Shown here: piece after piece, positions 24,625 to 35,402 of the stretch
How positions within the stretch are numbered: position 1 is the first letter of the stretch
Layout: every line of letters begins with the position of its first letter
Assembly (NCBI GenBank): GCA_963763575.1
Contig: CAVXPD010000011.1
Coordinates: 1 to 64,000, forward strand
DNA length: 64,000 nt
DNA from: Bog-473 sp963763575
GTDB lineage: Bacteria; Actinomycetota; Acidimicrobiia; Acidimicrobiales; RAAP-2
Direction of reading: 5' to 3'
Position numbers and translations under genes: made by a program
The notes under the pieces: model-generated
Databases searched by the model: none
Told to the model about the DNA's origin: nothing
What the model saw: only the letters and a program-made list of their open reading frames with translations

Positions 24625-27600
24625 GGGCCGCCGGGCTGGTCGACCAGGTTGAAGACCGGGTCGACCCAGTAGTTGTCGCCCTGGTAGGTGAGGGTCGGGA
24701 AGGCGGGGGAGCTCCCCATGGAATAGAGGCCGTCGGGCGTGGTCGTCGTGGCCAGTCCGTAGAGCGGCGGGGTGTTGACGTTGGCCGACGAGAACGTCCC
24801 GCTCGTGGCGGAGTAGTGGCCGTTGGGGTCGGTGTAGGAGACCACGTAGGTGGTGCCGACGCTGACGGCCACGGGGGTCGAGAACGACACCAGCTGCCAG
24901 CCCGAGGCCGTCTCGCCCGTGAAGGTGGCCTGGGCGAGCTCGGTCCCCGAGGCACTCCAGAGGTCTCCGACGTGGGTGCCGGTGTTCGCGGCCGCCTTGT
25001 AGAAGCGCACGCCGGTGATGTAGCCGGGCTGGTCGACGCTGAAGGCCATGCCGACGTTGACCGCGGTCGAGTCACCGCTGTCGACGGCTCCCGCCGCCGG
25101 GGTGGAGGAACCGAACACCGTGCACGGGCACGGCGGTGCGGAGGCCTCGGGCGTGGCCAGGTTGCTCGTCGCCGACGCCGGCCCCGCACCGGCGCTGTTG
25201 GTGGCGCTGACGGTGAAGGTGTAGGTGCTCCCGTTGGTCAACGTCGACAAGGTCGCCGAGGTGGCGGGCGGAGACCCCGACACCGTGACCGGGGTCTGGG
25301 CGGTCGAGCCCAGGTAGGGGGTCACCGTGTAGCTCGAGATCGAGCTGCCGCCGGTGTTGCTCGGCGCCGTCCACGCCACGGTCACCGACCCGGTGCCCGC
25401 CGTCGCCGTGACCGCGGTGGGCGCGCCCGGGGCCACCGCCGGCGTGAGGTTGAAGACCGGGTCGACCCAGTAGTTGTCGCCCTGGTAGGTGAGGGTCGGG
25501 AAGGCGGCGGAGCTCCCAATGGAATAGAGGCCGTCGGGCGTGGTCGTCGTGGCCAGTCCGTAGAGCGGCGGGGTGTTGACGTTGGCCGACGAGAACGTCC
25601 CGCTCGTGGCGGAGTAGTGGCCGTTGGGGTCGGTGTAGGAGACCACGTAGGTGGTGCCGACGCTGACGGCCACGGGGGTCGAGAACGACACCAGCTGCCA
25701 GCCCGAGGCCGTCTCGCCCGTGAAGGTGGCCTGGGCGAGCTCGGTCCCCGAGGCACTCCAGAGGTCTCCGACGTGGGTGCCGGTGTTCGCGGCCGCCTTG
25801 TAGAAGCGCACGCCGGTGATGTAGCCGGGCTGGTCGACGCTGAAGGCCATGCCGACGTTGACCGCGGTCGAGTCACCGCTGTCGACGGCTCCCGCCGCCG
25901 GGGTGGAGGAACCGAACACCGTGCACGGGCACGGCGGTGCGGAGGCCTCGGGCGTGGCCAGGTTGCTCGTCGCCGACGCCGGCCCCGCACCGGCGCTGTT
26001 GGTGGCGCTGACGGTGAAGGTGTAGGTGCTCCCGTTGGTCAACGTCGACAAGGTCGCCGAGGTGGCGGGCGGAGACCCCGACACCGTGACCGGGGTCTGG
26101 GCGGTCGAGCCCAGGTAGGGGGTCACCGTGTAGCTCGAGATCGAGCTGCCGCCGGTGTTGCTCGGCGCCGTCCACGCCACGGTCACCGACCCGGTGCCCG
26201 CCGTCGCCTTGACCGCGGTGGGCGCGCCCGCCGTGGCCCCGCCCCCGCCCCCGCCGTTCGGCGTGAGGTTGAAGACCGGGTCGACCCAGTAGTTGTCGCC
26301 CTGGTAGGTGAGGGTCGGGAAGGCGGGGGAGCTCCCAATGGAATAGAGGCCGTCGGGCGTGGTCGTCGTGGCCAGCCCGTAGAGCGGCGGGGTGTTGACG
26401 TTGGCCGACGAGAACGTCCCGCTCGTGGCGGAGTAGTGGCCGTTGGGGTCGGTGTAGGAGACCACGTAGGTGGTGCCGACGCTGACGGCCACGGGGGTCG
26501 AGAAGGACACCAGCTGCCAGCCCGAGGCCGTCTCGCCCGTGAAGGTGGCCTGGGCGAGCTCGGTCCCCGAGGCACTCCAGAGGTCTCCGACGTGGGTGCC
26601 GGTGTTCGCGGCCGCCTTGTAGAAGCGCACGCCGGTGATGTAGCCGGGCTGGTCGACGCTGAAGGCCATGCCGACGTTGACCGCGGTCGAGTCACCGCTG
26701 TCGACGGCTCCCGCCGCCGGGGTGGAGGAACCGAACACCGTGCACGGGCACGGCGGTGCGGAGGCCTCGGGCGTGGCCAGGTTGCTCGTCGCCGACGCCG
26801 GCCCCGCACCGGCGCTGTTGGTGGCGCTGACGGTGAAGGTGTAGGTGCTCCCGTTGGTCAACGTCGACAAGGTCGCCGAGGTGGCGGGCGGAGACCCCGA
26901 CACCGTGACCGGGGTCTGGGCGGTCGAGCCCAGGTAGGGGGTCACCGTGTAGCTCGAGATCGAGCTGCCGCCGGTGTTGCTCGGCGCCGTCCACGCCACG
27001 GTCACCGACCCGGTGCCCGCCGTCGCCTTGACCGCGGTGGGCGCGCCCGCCGTGGCCCCGCCCCCGCCCCCGCCGTTCGGCGTGAGGTTGAAGACCGGGT
27101 CGACCCAGTAGTTGTCGCCCTGGTAGGTGAGGGTCGGGAAGGCGGCGGAGCTCCCAATGGAATAGAGGCCGTCGGGCGTGGTCGTCGTGGCCAGTCCGTA
27201 GAGCGGCGGGGTGTTGACGTTGGCCGACGAGAACGTCCCGCTCGTGGCGGAGTAGTGGCCGTTGGGGTCGGTGTAGGAGACCACGTAGGTGGTGCCGACG
27301 CTGACGGCCACGGGGGTCGAGAACGACACCAGCTGCCAGCCCGAGGCCGTCTCGCCCGTGAAGGTGGCCTGGGCGAGCTCGGTCCCCGAGGCACTCCAGA
27401 GGTCTCCGACGTGGGTGCCGGTGTTCGCGGCCGCCTTGTAGAAGCGCACGCCGGTGATGTAGCCGGGCTGGTCGACGCTGAAGGCCATGCCGACGTTGAC
27501 CGCGGTCGAGTCACCGCTGTCGACGGCTCCCGCCGCCGGGGTGGAGGAACCGAACACCGTGCACGGGCACGGCGGTGCGGAGGCCTCGGGCGTGGCCAGG

Positions 27601-30199
27601 TTGCTCGTCGCCGACGCCGGCCCCGCACCGGCGCTGTTGGTGGCGCTGACGGTGAAGGTGTAGGTGCTCCCGTTGGTCAACGTCGACAAGGTCGCCGAGG
27701 TGGCGGGCGGAGACCCCGACACCGTGACCGGGGTCTGGGCGGTCGAGCCCAGGTAGGGGGTCACCGTGTAGCTCGAGATCGAGCTGCCGCCGGTGTTGCT
27801 CGGCGCCGTCCACGCCACGGTCACCGACCCGGTGCCCGCCGTCGCCTTGACCGCGGTGGGCGCGCCCGCCGTGGCCCCGCCCCCGCCCCCGCCGTTCGGC
27901 GTGAGGTTGAAGACCGGGTCGACCCAGTAGTTGTCGCCCTGGTAGGTGAGGGTCGGGAAGGCGGGGGAGCTCCCAATGGAATAGAGGCCGTCGGGCGTGG
28001 TCGTCGTGGCCAGCCCGTAGAGCGGCGGGGTGTTGACGTTGGCCGACGAGAACGTCCCGCTCGTGGCGGAGTAGTGGCCGTTGGGGTCGGTGTAGGAGAC
28101 CACGTAGGTGGTGCCGACGCTGACGGCCACGGGGGTCGAGAACGACACCAGCTGCCAGCCCGAGGCCGTCTCGCCCGTGAAGGTGGCCTGGGCGAGCTCG
28201 GTCCCCGAGGCACTCCAGAGGTCTCCGACGTGGGTGCCGGTGTTCGCGGCCGCCTTGTAGAAGCGCACGCCGGTGATGTAGCCGGGCTGGTCGACGCTGA
28301 AGGCCATGCCGACGTTGACCGCGGTCGAGTCACCGCTGTCGACGGCTCCCGCCGCCGGGGTGGAGGAACCGAACACCGTGCACGGGCACGGCGGTGCGGA
28401 GGCCTCGGGCGTGGCCAGGTTGCTCGTCGCCGACGCCGGCCCCGCACCGGCGCTGTTGGTGGCGCTGACGGTGAAGGTGTAGGTGCTCCCGTTGGTCAAC
28501 GTCGACAAGGTCGCCGAGGTGGCGGGCGGAGACCCCGACACCGTGACCGGGGTCTGGGCGGTCGAGCCCAGGTAGGGGGTCACCGTGTAGCTCGAGATCG
28601 AGCTGCCGCCGGTGTTGCTCGGCGCCGTCCACGCCACGGTCACCGACCCGGTGCCCGCCGTCGCCGTGACCGCAAAGGGGACACCCGGGGCCGTCACCGG
28701 CGTCACCTGGTTGGATTGCTGAGAGGCGGGTCCGACGCCGAGGGCATTGGTCGCTGTCACGTTGAACGTGTAGGTCGTCCCAACGACGAGTCCGTCGACC
28801 ACGCCCGAATTGGCCGTTCCCGTCACCGTCGTGTCCAGAGAGGGTTCTGCCGTCGAACCGACGTACGGGGTGACCGTGTAGCTCGTAATGGTGCTGCCGC
28901 CGTTGTCGGCAGGCGGGGTCCAGACGACGGTCGCGTCGCCGTTGACCGGTCCGAGTGTTGCGTTCACCCCCGTCGGGGCGTCGGGCACGGTCCCTGGGGT
29001 GACGGCGTTCGATTGGCTCGACGCCCCGGTCCCCTCCACATTGACCGCTTGGACCGTGAAGACGTAGGTCGTCCCATTGTCGAGCCCGGTGACGGTCACT
29101 CCGGTCGCGGGCGGGTTCCCAGTGACCTCGACGGGGGAGAGGTATGTGATCCCTTCGCTCGTGTTGATTCCCGGGGTCACCAAGTAGGACGTGATCGGGG
29201 CCCCGCCGTCCTGGGACGGCGCTGTCCAGGAGACAGCGGCGGTCGTGTTCCCGGCGGTGGACGTCACGTTGGTCGGCGCGGCCGGCACGGCGAGCGACAG
29301 GACAGTCACCGCGTTCGACGGTGCTGACTGAGCTCCCGTCCCCACAGTGTTCGTCGCCGCGACGGTGAAGGTGTACGACGCTCCGGGTGTGAGGTTGCCG
29401 ATGTTAGTGCTGCTCACGGGCGGCGCATTGCTGACGATCGTCGGTGTCTGTGCAACCCCGCCGATATATGGCGTGATCGCGTAGCTCGAGATCAGTGCTC
29501 CACCATTGGAAGGTGGCGTCCACGAGACCTGCGCCGAACCGTCACCGCCGGTCGCTGTCACTCCGGCTGGTGCTTCCGGAAGTGTCGGAGGGGTCATTGC
29601 CTCGGATTTCAGGACCACCGTCGCCATCATCCACGTCGTGTTCGATCCGGTGCTGACCGACGCGTTTGGAGTCCCACTCGTCGACAGCACCTGGTCCTCG
29701 ACGAGGGCCTCGGGTTCGCTCGTCGGAGCCACAGTCACTCGTGGGGTGTAGCCGGACCCTGCCGCCAGCGTGTCGTTGCTTCCTTGGTCGGCGTAGAACC
29801 CGATTGCCTCCTCATTGGTGCCGCTGGAGGGGGACGTCGGACCCGACTGCACCGTCGCCGCGCTCGTGGTGGTACCGGCGGCAGAAGCCACCTGGTCCAG
29901 GACCACGCTGCCTGGGGCACCGGATAGCCCCTGATATTCGAGCGCCGCGATCGTCATGTTGGCGGTGGTGCTCGGTGTCGCGGTGATGACCGGCTTGGTC
30001 CCGCCGCTGTTGGTGATCGGAGCGGTCCAGATGCTCATCTGCGTACCGTTGGATGCGGTCACGCTGGTGAGCTTGGTGAACGTGTCGCCGACGGAGTCGG
30101 TAACGTTCGTCGTTGCTCCCGCCGATTCCACGACCTCGACGACGAGCCGATTGCCGGCAGTCAGATTCGACGTCGGGCTGACCGAGACCGTTCGTGACC
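24621..30199 (-). CDS. Giant secreted protein, C-terminal part: fibronectin-III and DUF4082 repeats
   Basis: The largest open segment, about 1,860 codons, is the continuation of the proteins read at 30190-33154. Order: a jelly-roll-like domain (AGNRLVVEVVESAGATTN, then GSGYTPRVTV), four fibronectin type III domains (patterns VSWTPPSNGGA, AVSWTAPSQDGGA, VVWTPPADNGGS, VAWTAPSNTGGS), then alternating FN3 and DUF4082 domains in five near-identical copies. DUF4082 is marked by CTVFGSSTPAAGAVDSGDS, GVRFYKAAANTGTHVG and YYVDPVFNL-like endings. It ends FNLVDQPGGP with no sorting or anchor signal. It should be an extracellular multi-domain protein of roughly 2,840 residues if the frames are joined. 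Any start codon near 30215 is not the true start. Confidence 0.75.
24633..28674 (-). repeat. Five-unit, about 819-bp tandem repeat (FN3 + DUF4082)
   Basis: Five units repeat with periods of 819, 819, 819 and 801 bp (for example 28330, 27511, 26692, 25873 and 25072 are equivalent points). Units are nearly identical in DNA. Variable sites alternate: GSSPAFP, GSSAAFP, GSSPAFP, GSSAAFP, then GSSPAFP from N to C; units 1 and 3 share GCCAGCCCG while 2, 4 and 5 have GCCAGTCCG. The 801-bp period lacks an 18-bp Gly-rich linker. The last unit is incomplete at its end. This indicates recent expansion; the copy number may also be affected by assembly. Confidence 0.9.
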
Positions 30200-31731
30200 G
30201 ATTGGGCCTCCGCACTCGCCTGCTGGATGAAGACGGGCGGAGAGGTCACGCTCGGCGTGATGGGATTGCTGGCTGCGGACGGGGTCGCCGTTCCCGAAGG
30301 GTTGGATGCCGTGACCGTAAAGGTGTACGTCGTGCCGTTGGTCAGGCCGATGACCGTTGCGTTGGTCGGCGCAGGAGTGCCAGTCACGGTGGTCGTCGGT
30401 TGTGGCGTCGAGCCGATATAGGGCGTGATGGTGTAGGAGGTCACCGGTCCACCGGTGGTCGGCGCATTCCAGCTCAGGAGGCCGGCCTCGAAGCCAGCGT
30501 TGGCCGTCAAAGCCGTCGCCGGACCCGGGGCTGGCTGGGGGGTGAACAGCACGTCGACGCCGAAGTTGTCCCCTCCGGGGTTGATGTCTCCCGTCGTGGG
30601 GAAGCCCTGCCCCGCGACCCAGACACCGTCCGGATTCGTCGGGGTGTTGCGGACAGCGTGTAGCGGTGGGGCGTCCGCGTTGCTCGGTTGCAAAGTCGGG
30701 AGAGGGTTGGGGTCCAGTGCCCCGTTGTCCTCGGAGTTGTGACCGTTGGGAGCGTAGTAGCTGACCACATACGTGGTGTTGGGGAGGATCGGAACGGGCT
30801 TGGAGAACTGCACATGTTGCCATCCGGAGGCGGTCTCGTTGGTGAAGGTCGCCTGTGCAAGAAGCGTGCCGGTACTGCTCCAGAGCATTCCGACGTGAGT
30901 ACCGATGTTGGCGCTCGCTTTGTAGAAGCTGATGCCGTCGACCACTCCGTAGGTCGTGGAGTCGAACTTCAAGCCGACCGTCACGGCATTCGTGTTGCCG
31001 CTGTCCGGGACCGCAGGCGTATATCCGGAACCGAAGATCGAACATCCGGCACCGCAGGAGATGTTCACCGTGACCCCATCGGTGGGTGCCTCGATATTGC
31101 CCCAACTGTCAGTGGCGCGTGATTCGATCTCGGTGGACGGCACACCGTGTGCGTCCTGCCACGAGTAGCTCCACGTCATGGAGGCGGCATCGGCGCCGTT
31201 GAGCGTGGCGGGGTGCCAGGTGGTGCCGCCGTCCGTGGAGACCTCCACGCCCGCGACGACGTCGCCGGGTGCGTTGGTCGTCGCGGTCCCGGTGATCGTC
31301 GAGGGAGCTCCGTCGGGGAGCGAGGCGTCGTTCGTGGGACTCGTGATGACCGAGCTGGGTGGTGTCGTGCTCGAGGATTCCGCGCCCGGTACCAGGCCGG
31401 ATATGAGGGTGGCCGGTTGCACGCCCATCATGGCGAACAGGTTCACGACGAACTGCTGCATGTTCCTGTCCGCGGGTCCACTCCCCTGCTCGATGGGGTT
31501 CCAGGGATCAAGGCCCCACGAGAACTGCACGGTTCCGGCCCCGAACACCAATGCCCCGCTCGCTGCCCTGTAGAGAGAAAGATGGTGGGTCTCGGTCGTG
31601 GTGTTGTTGGTGACGTTCGTGCCGTAGTCCTCCACGAACGCGGACGTGGCGGTGTCCGTGGTCGAAGACATATCGATCTCGCCCGCAGGCCTGAAACCGT
31701 TGTCGACGTCCGCATCCCACTCGTAGCCCAA
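30190..31731 (-). CDS. Giant secreted protein, middle part: DUF4082 and FN3 domains
   Basis: This segment continues the N-terminal part (31729-33154) after a one-base shift near 31,730. At the join, TMQNGFGTLG in one frame continues as GYEWDADVDNGFRPAG in the other. It contains the end of the DMF-amidase-like domain (AGTVQFSWGLDPWNP), an Ig-like domain (TGTATTNAPGDVVAGVEVST), one diverged DUF4082 (CSIFGSGYTPAVPDSGNTN, YVVSYYAPNGHNSED) and one FN3 domain (LSWNAPTTGGPVTSYTITP). It then breaks again near 30,190, where SAEAQSVTNG should continue into VSVSPTSNLTAG. It is therefore not an independent gene. Confidence 0.7.
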
Positions 31732-33154
31732 GCGTCCCGAACCCGTTCTGCATGGTCTGGAGACTGCTGAGCGATCCGAGGTTGGTGCCGAGGACCACGG
31801 GGGGGCTCGACGGAGTGAGCTGCGCCACCGACGTGTTCGCCCACACCGGCAGGTTGGCGTATTGATATGGGACCTGGATGTCGTCGTTGTTGGCCGATGC
31901 GTCGACCGCCGTCAACTGGCCGGTGAGCGCGTTCTCGGGGGTTCCGGCATCGTCGGGCGCGCCGCCCTGTGGATCCCGCCAGGTCCCTGTCCAGGTCGAT
32001 GGGTCGCTCGGGTCGAACTGGTTGGCCGAGGTGCCGTACGGCGGTTCGTTGTGCGTCTCCTTGTAGGAGATCATCGTGCGATCGGGAGTCGCGTCGAGGG
32101 GATCCTTCGCGAACTGCGTCTTCCAGAACACCTCGTCGCCGCTGAAGAAGGCGAGATTGACCCCATGGTTGACTGCGGCCTGCACGTTGTTGCGCATGTT
32201 GCCCGACCAGTACTCGTCGTGGCCGCTGGAGATGAAGATCTGGTGACCGTTCAGCGCTGAGGGGTTGCTGTCGGTGTCCATTTCGCTGATGTACGTCATG
32301 TCATAGCCGTTCTCCTCCAAGAAATAGATCATGGGGAACTCGGAGTAGAACGGCGACATCCGCCCTTCGTATGTGCCTCCGTCCTGGAGTGGCCGGTTGT
32401 ACGACACCTCGGTGGCAGGTGTCGTGGTATAGCCGCCGGGGGTACCCGGCGGACAGGCGATGGAGCACTGGTACAGGCTGTTTCCCTCATCGATGCCCGT
32501 TCCCGCGGGGTTCGAGACTCCCGGAGGGTTGTAGGCGTTGTACGCCTCCCACGTTGCATCGGACGTCTGATAGACGACGGGGGCGGTGCTCGTCGGGTCC
32601 GTGACGACGAACGGGACTTCACTGACGGCACCGGTGTCTGCACGAACCAACAGCGCGATGTACATGCCCGAGACGGCGTAGGTGGGGACCTGCCATGAGG
32701 CCGAGACCGCCCAGTTCCCACAGTCGATGAGGCCGGTGTTCTGACCGCCGCCGGGATTGACGTCGCACGGTGGCTGGGACTGAGGAAGGCTCACCGAGGG
32801 CAGGACGTGCGAGGCCCACTCTCGAGACCCCAGACCGTGGTAGTAACCCATCCGGAAGATGTTGATGTACCAAGACGAAATGGTCGGAGCGTCGACCTTG
32901 AAGGAGACGGAGGTGCCCGCGGCCACGCTCATTTGGGTGGCGAAGCCCTGGATCGCCGGGTCACCAGTGCTCTGGTACGGGATGCTGACCGGCGAATTGG
33001 CGATCGGCGTTCCGGGCTGGGTGTTCTCGCACTGCACCGGATTCATGGAAGGCGTGCAGCCCGTCGGCGGCCCGACCGTTGTCCCGCTCGCGCCAGAGGT
33101 GGCGGGACGGTCCAGGTAGACGAGTCCGGTCAGGAGGCCCCCAACGAGCGTCAT
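31729..33154 (-). CDS. Giant secreted protein, N-terminal part: signal sequence and DMF-amidase-like domain
   Basis: From the ATG at 33154: a short hydrophobic segment (MTLVGGLLTGLVYLDRP), then a beta sandwich (GTSVSFKVDAPTISSWYINI, FRMGYYHG) and a large domain with YQTSDATWEAYNAY, NRPLQDGG, IYFLEENGYDMTYISEMD and FISSGHDEYWS. That set is typical of the N,N-dimethylformamidase beta-subunit-like C-terminal domain found in many actinobacterial secreted proteins; the HDEYW motif is the hallmark. The start may be incomplete: the frame just upstream (MTPKVRALWAVAA) looks like the beginning of a signal peptide, so another indel near 33,160 is possible. The enzymatic role of these secreted versions is not established. 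Confidence 0.7.
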
Positions 33155-33311
33155 CGCGAGCCGCGACGGCCCACAGCGCCCGCACCTTCGGCGTCATCGG
33201 ACCGAGCGTGCGACGGGACGCCTCATGCTTGGGATTTCCGTCGCTCCGTCTCATCCGTGTCACGCCAGATCTCTGCTCGCCAGCCATCGAGGCCAACGTC
33301 GCCGGTGCATC

Positions 33312-34377
33312 TCAAAGCTCGCTCAGAGGCACGGCCGCGCCCCCCTGGCGCAGGCTGGCCGAGGCTGCCTCCAGAATGCGCAATACGCGCAGCCCGGCCC
33401 GACCGTCGGTCAGGGGAGCCCGTCGCTGGTTGATGGAGTCCACGAATTCCCCAATGACGTTGCTGAGAGCCTCGGTCGCGGGCAGAGCGGGGGCGCTCAG
33501 AGCTCCGTAGCGGTAAAGCACTTTGCGGTCGTGCACCTCTGAGCTCACCGATGCGTCCGAATCGAGGACGTCGACGCCCTTGTCGTAGAGGCTGAGGCGC
33601 TGCGACACGTTGAGATCGTCCCAAACGACCATCCGCTCCGACCCACCGATGGTCACCGTGCGCACCTTGGTCGGGCTGAGCCAATTGACGTGCGAGTGAG
33701 CCAGAATTCCCCCCTCGAGGTGCAGCGTGAGATAGCCGATGCACGCCTGGCCGGTCCCGAGGGGGTCGGCGCCGAGCGCCGAAACCGCCACCGGTCGTGA
33801 ACACTCAGGCAGGAAGGCGTCCAGGATGGCCAGGTCGTGGGGAGCCAGGTCCCAGAACACATCGATGTCCGACTGGAGCAATCCGAGATTGGTCCGCACG
33901 CAATCGACATAGTGGATCTCACCGATCTCACCACTCGACACGAGCCGACGAATCTCCTGGACGGCGGGTGTGTAGCAGTAGGTGTGATCGCACATGAGCA
34001 CGAGACCGAGGTCCTCGGCGACATTTACCAGTTTCTCGGCCTCGGCGACCGTCCCTGCGAGGGGCTTTTCCACCAGGACGTGCTTGCCGGCCTCCATGCA
34101 CGCCAAGCGCCACCTCGACATGCGTGTTGGCAGGAGTTGCGATGGCGACCGCACGAACGTCGCGGTCACGGAGGATCTCGTCCATGTCGTCGGTCACGTC
34201 GACGGTGCTGTAGCGCCCGACGGCGTCTCGGGCCCGCGACGGGTCGAGATCACACACCCAACGGAGGTCGCAGTCCGCCGAGCTTGCGATGTTGCGGACC
34301 AGGTTCGGTCCCCAGTAGCCGGCTCCGATCACGCCGATGCCGATCGGGGAGGGAATGTGGGTGCTGTCGGAGCTCAC
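33312..34377 (-). pseudogene. Gfo/Idh/MocA-family sugar oxidoreductase (WbpB-like), one frameshift
   Basis: The GTG at 34377 is chosen (a TTG at 34407 is an alternative). The Rossmann motif is IGVIGAGYWGPNLVRNI; ATPANTHVEVAL follows. The frame changes near 34,105 and continues with CMEAGKHVLVEKPLAGTVAE (EKP motif with active lysine), MCDHTYCYTPAVQEIRRL, and DVFWDLAPHDLAILDAFLP, the conserved His/Asp region. Joined length is about 355 residues, normal for the family. In WbpB/WlbA pathways this enzyme oxidises C3 of UDP-N-acetylglucosaminuronate before transamination; the transaminase and acetyltransferase for the next steps lie at 19.5-21.3 kb. The frameshift may be a sequencing error because the rest of the pathway is intact. 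Confidence 0.75.
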
Positions 34378-34623
34378 CGGTTCTCGCTTTCGTTGTCCTA
34401 CGCTCAACGTCCCGTTGACGAGTGCTGCCTGGCGCCTCTGGGCTTGGAATTTCCGGCCGCACGCCTCGTCGTGTGCCGGCGCAAATCGTCCAAAGGCACG
34501 ACCCCTACGTCATCAACCAATAGAGCGCTTTGCCGGCGGGTTGATACGAGGGTGGCGGGGAAGGGAGGTCGCCCCGCCGCCGGCCCCGGGACCTGGGCAA
34601 ATCTCAGCCCGACCTCGGCCTGG

Positions 34624-35367
34624 TCAGCCCCTGCCCGGTTCGAGATTCCTCAGCGCTTGGCCGACCTGGGGAAACCGCTGGGAAAGCCGTGCTTTCAACT
34701 GCGTGAACCGGTGAGCCACCAGGAGTCGCGACCGCAGCGGCAGCGGGGCAAAGCTGTAGTCGGGGTACTTCCGGTTGAAGGGCTGCCCGCTCCATTCTTC
34801 AGGCCGTGGCTGCTCGAGCAGCGAAAACGCCGCGGCACGGTTGTCGAGGATCGCGTCCAAACGCCAATTGGGTTCCAGCTTCATGTGCTGGAACAGCGGC
34901 GCCACGGCCGGAATCGGTACGTCGTCGAAGATCAGCTGCCCTCCCACCTTCAGCATCCTCACCACGTAGTACCAGTCGATTTCCGGATAGGGAAAGGAAT
35001 GAGCACCATCGAGGAATGCCACGTCGAGAGTTCGAACAGCGGGAAGACTGGGCAAGACGTCGTCGGAGAGACCTTCGATGAAGGTCAGGCGCGTGTGATC
35101 CACACCAATCCTCTCGCAGTACTCGACGACTCTCCGATGTTCGTCGGGATCAGGGCTGATCGCCGTGTGGTGCGCCCCGCCAGCAGCAAAGACGACTGTC
35201 GATGCTCCGCAACCCGTCTCGAGCGTGGTGCCTCCTTCAGGCACTGAGCGCTGAATCAGCCTGAGTGTCTCTGGGAGGGAGTTCCACTCGGCCGTGCCGT
35301 TCTGGTGGAACTTCGGTCGATCTCGCTCGAGTGTCGTGACGACGTTCATATCCATTACGAGGTTCAT
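34624..35367 (-). CDS. SAM-dependent methyltransferase-like protein
   Basis: About 247 residues. The SAM-binding motif is TTLETGCGASTVVFAAGG; motif II is HHTAISPDPDEHRRVVEYC. LDVAFLDGAHSFPYPEIDWY, then GGQLIFDDVPIPAV, are typical of class I methyltransferases acting on sugars (Methyltransf_24-like). The start has a doubled ATGGATATGAAC; the ATG at 35367 is preferred because AAGGA lies six bases before it, while the ATG at 35373 touches the AAGGA. It sits between the oxidoreductase and the flippase in the minus-strand operon and may methylate a repeat-unit sugar. Confidence 0.75.
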   Translation of the reverse strand: MNLVMDMNVVTTLERDRPKFHQNGTAEWNSLPETLRLIQRSVPEGGTTLETGCGASTVVFAAGGAHHTAISPDPDEHRRVVEYCERIGVDHTRLTFIEGLSDDVLPSLPAVRTLDVAFLDGAHSFPYPEIDWYYVVRMLKVGGQLIFDDVPIPAVAPLFQHMKLEPNWRLDAILDNRAAAFSLLEQPRPEEWSGQPFNRKYPDYSFAPLPLRSRLLVAHRFTQLKARLSQRFPQVGQALRNLEPGRG

Positions 35368-35402
35368 ATCCATTCCTTTTTGCGTTGCGGAAGGGGACCG
35401 GT

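Noticed and set aside
24816..29327. A 1,503-codon open frame on the plus strand
   Set aside because: It is the antisense shadow of the FN3/DUF4082 repeats: it repeats with the same 819-bp period and is made of Arg/Gly-rich low-complexity sequence. The minus frame has recognisable domains.
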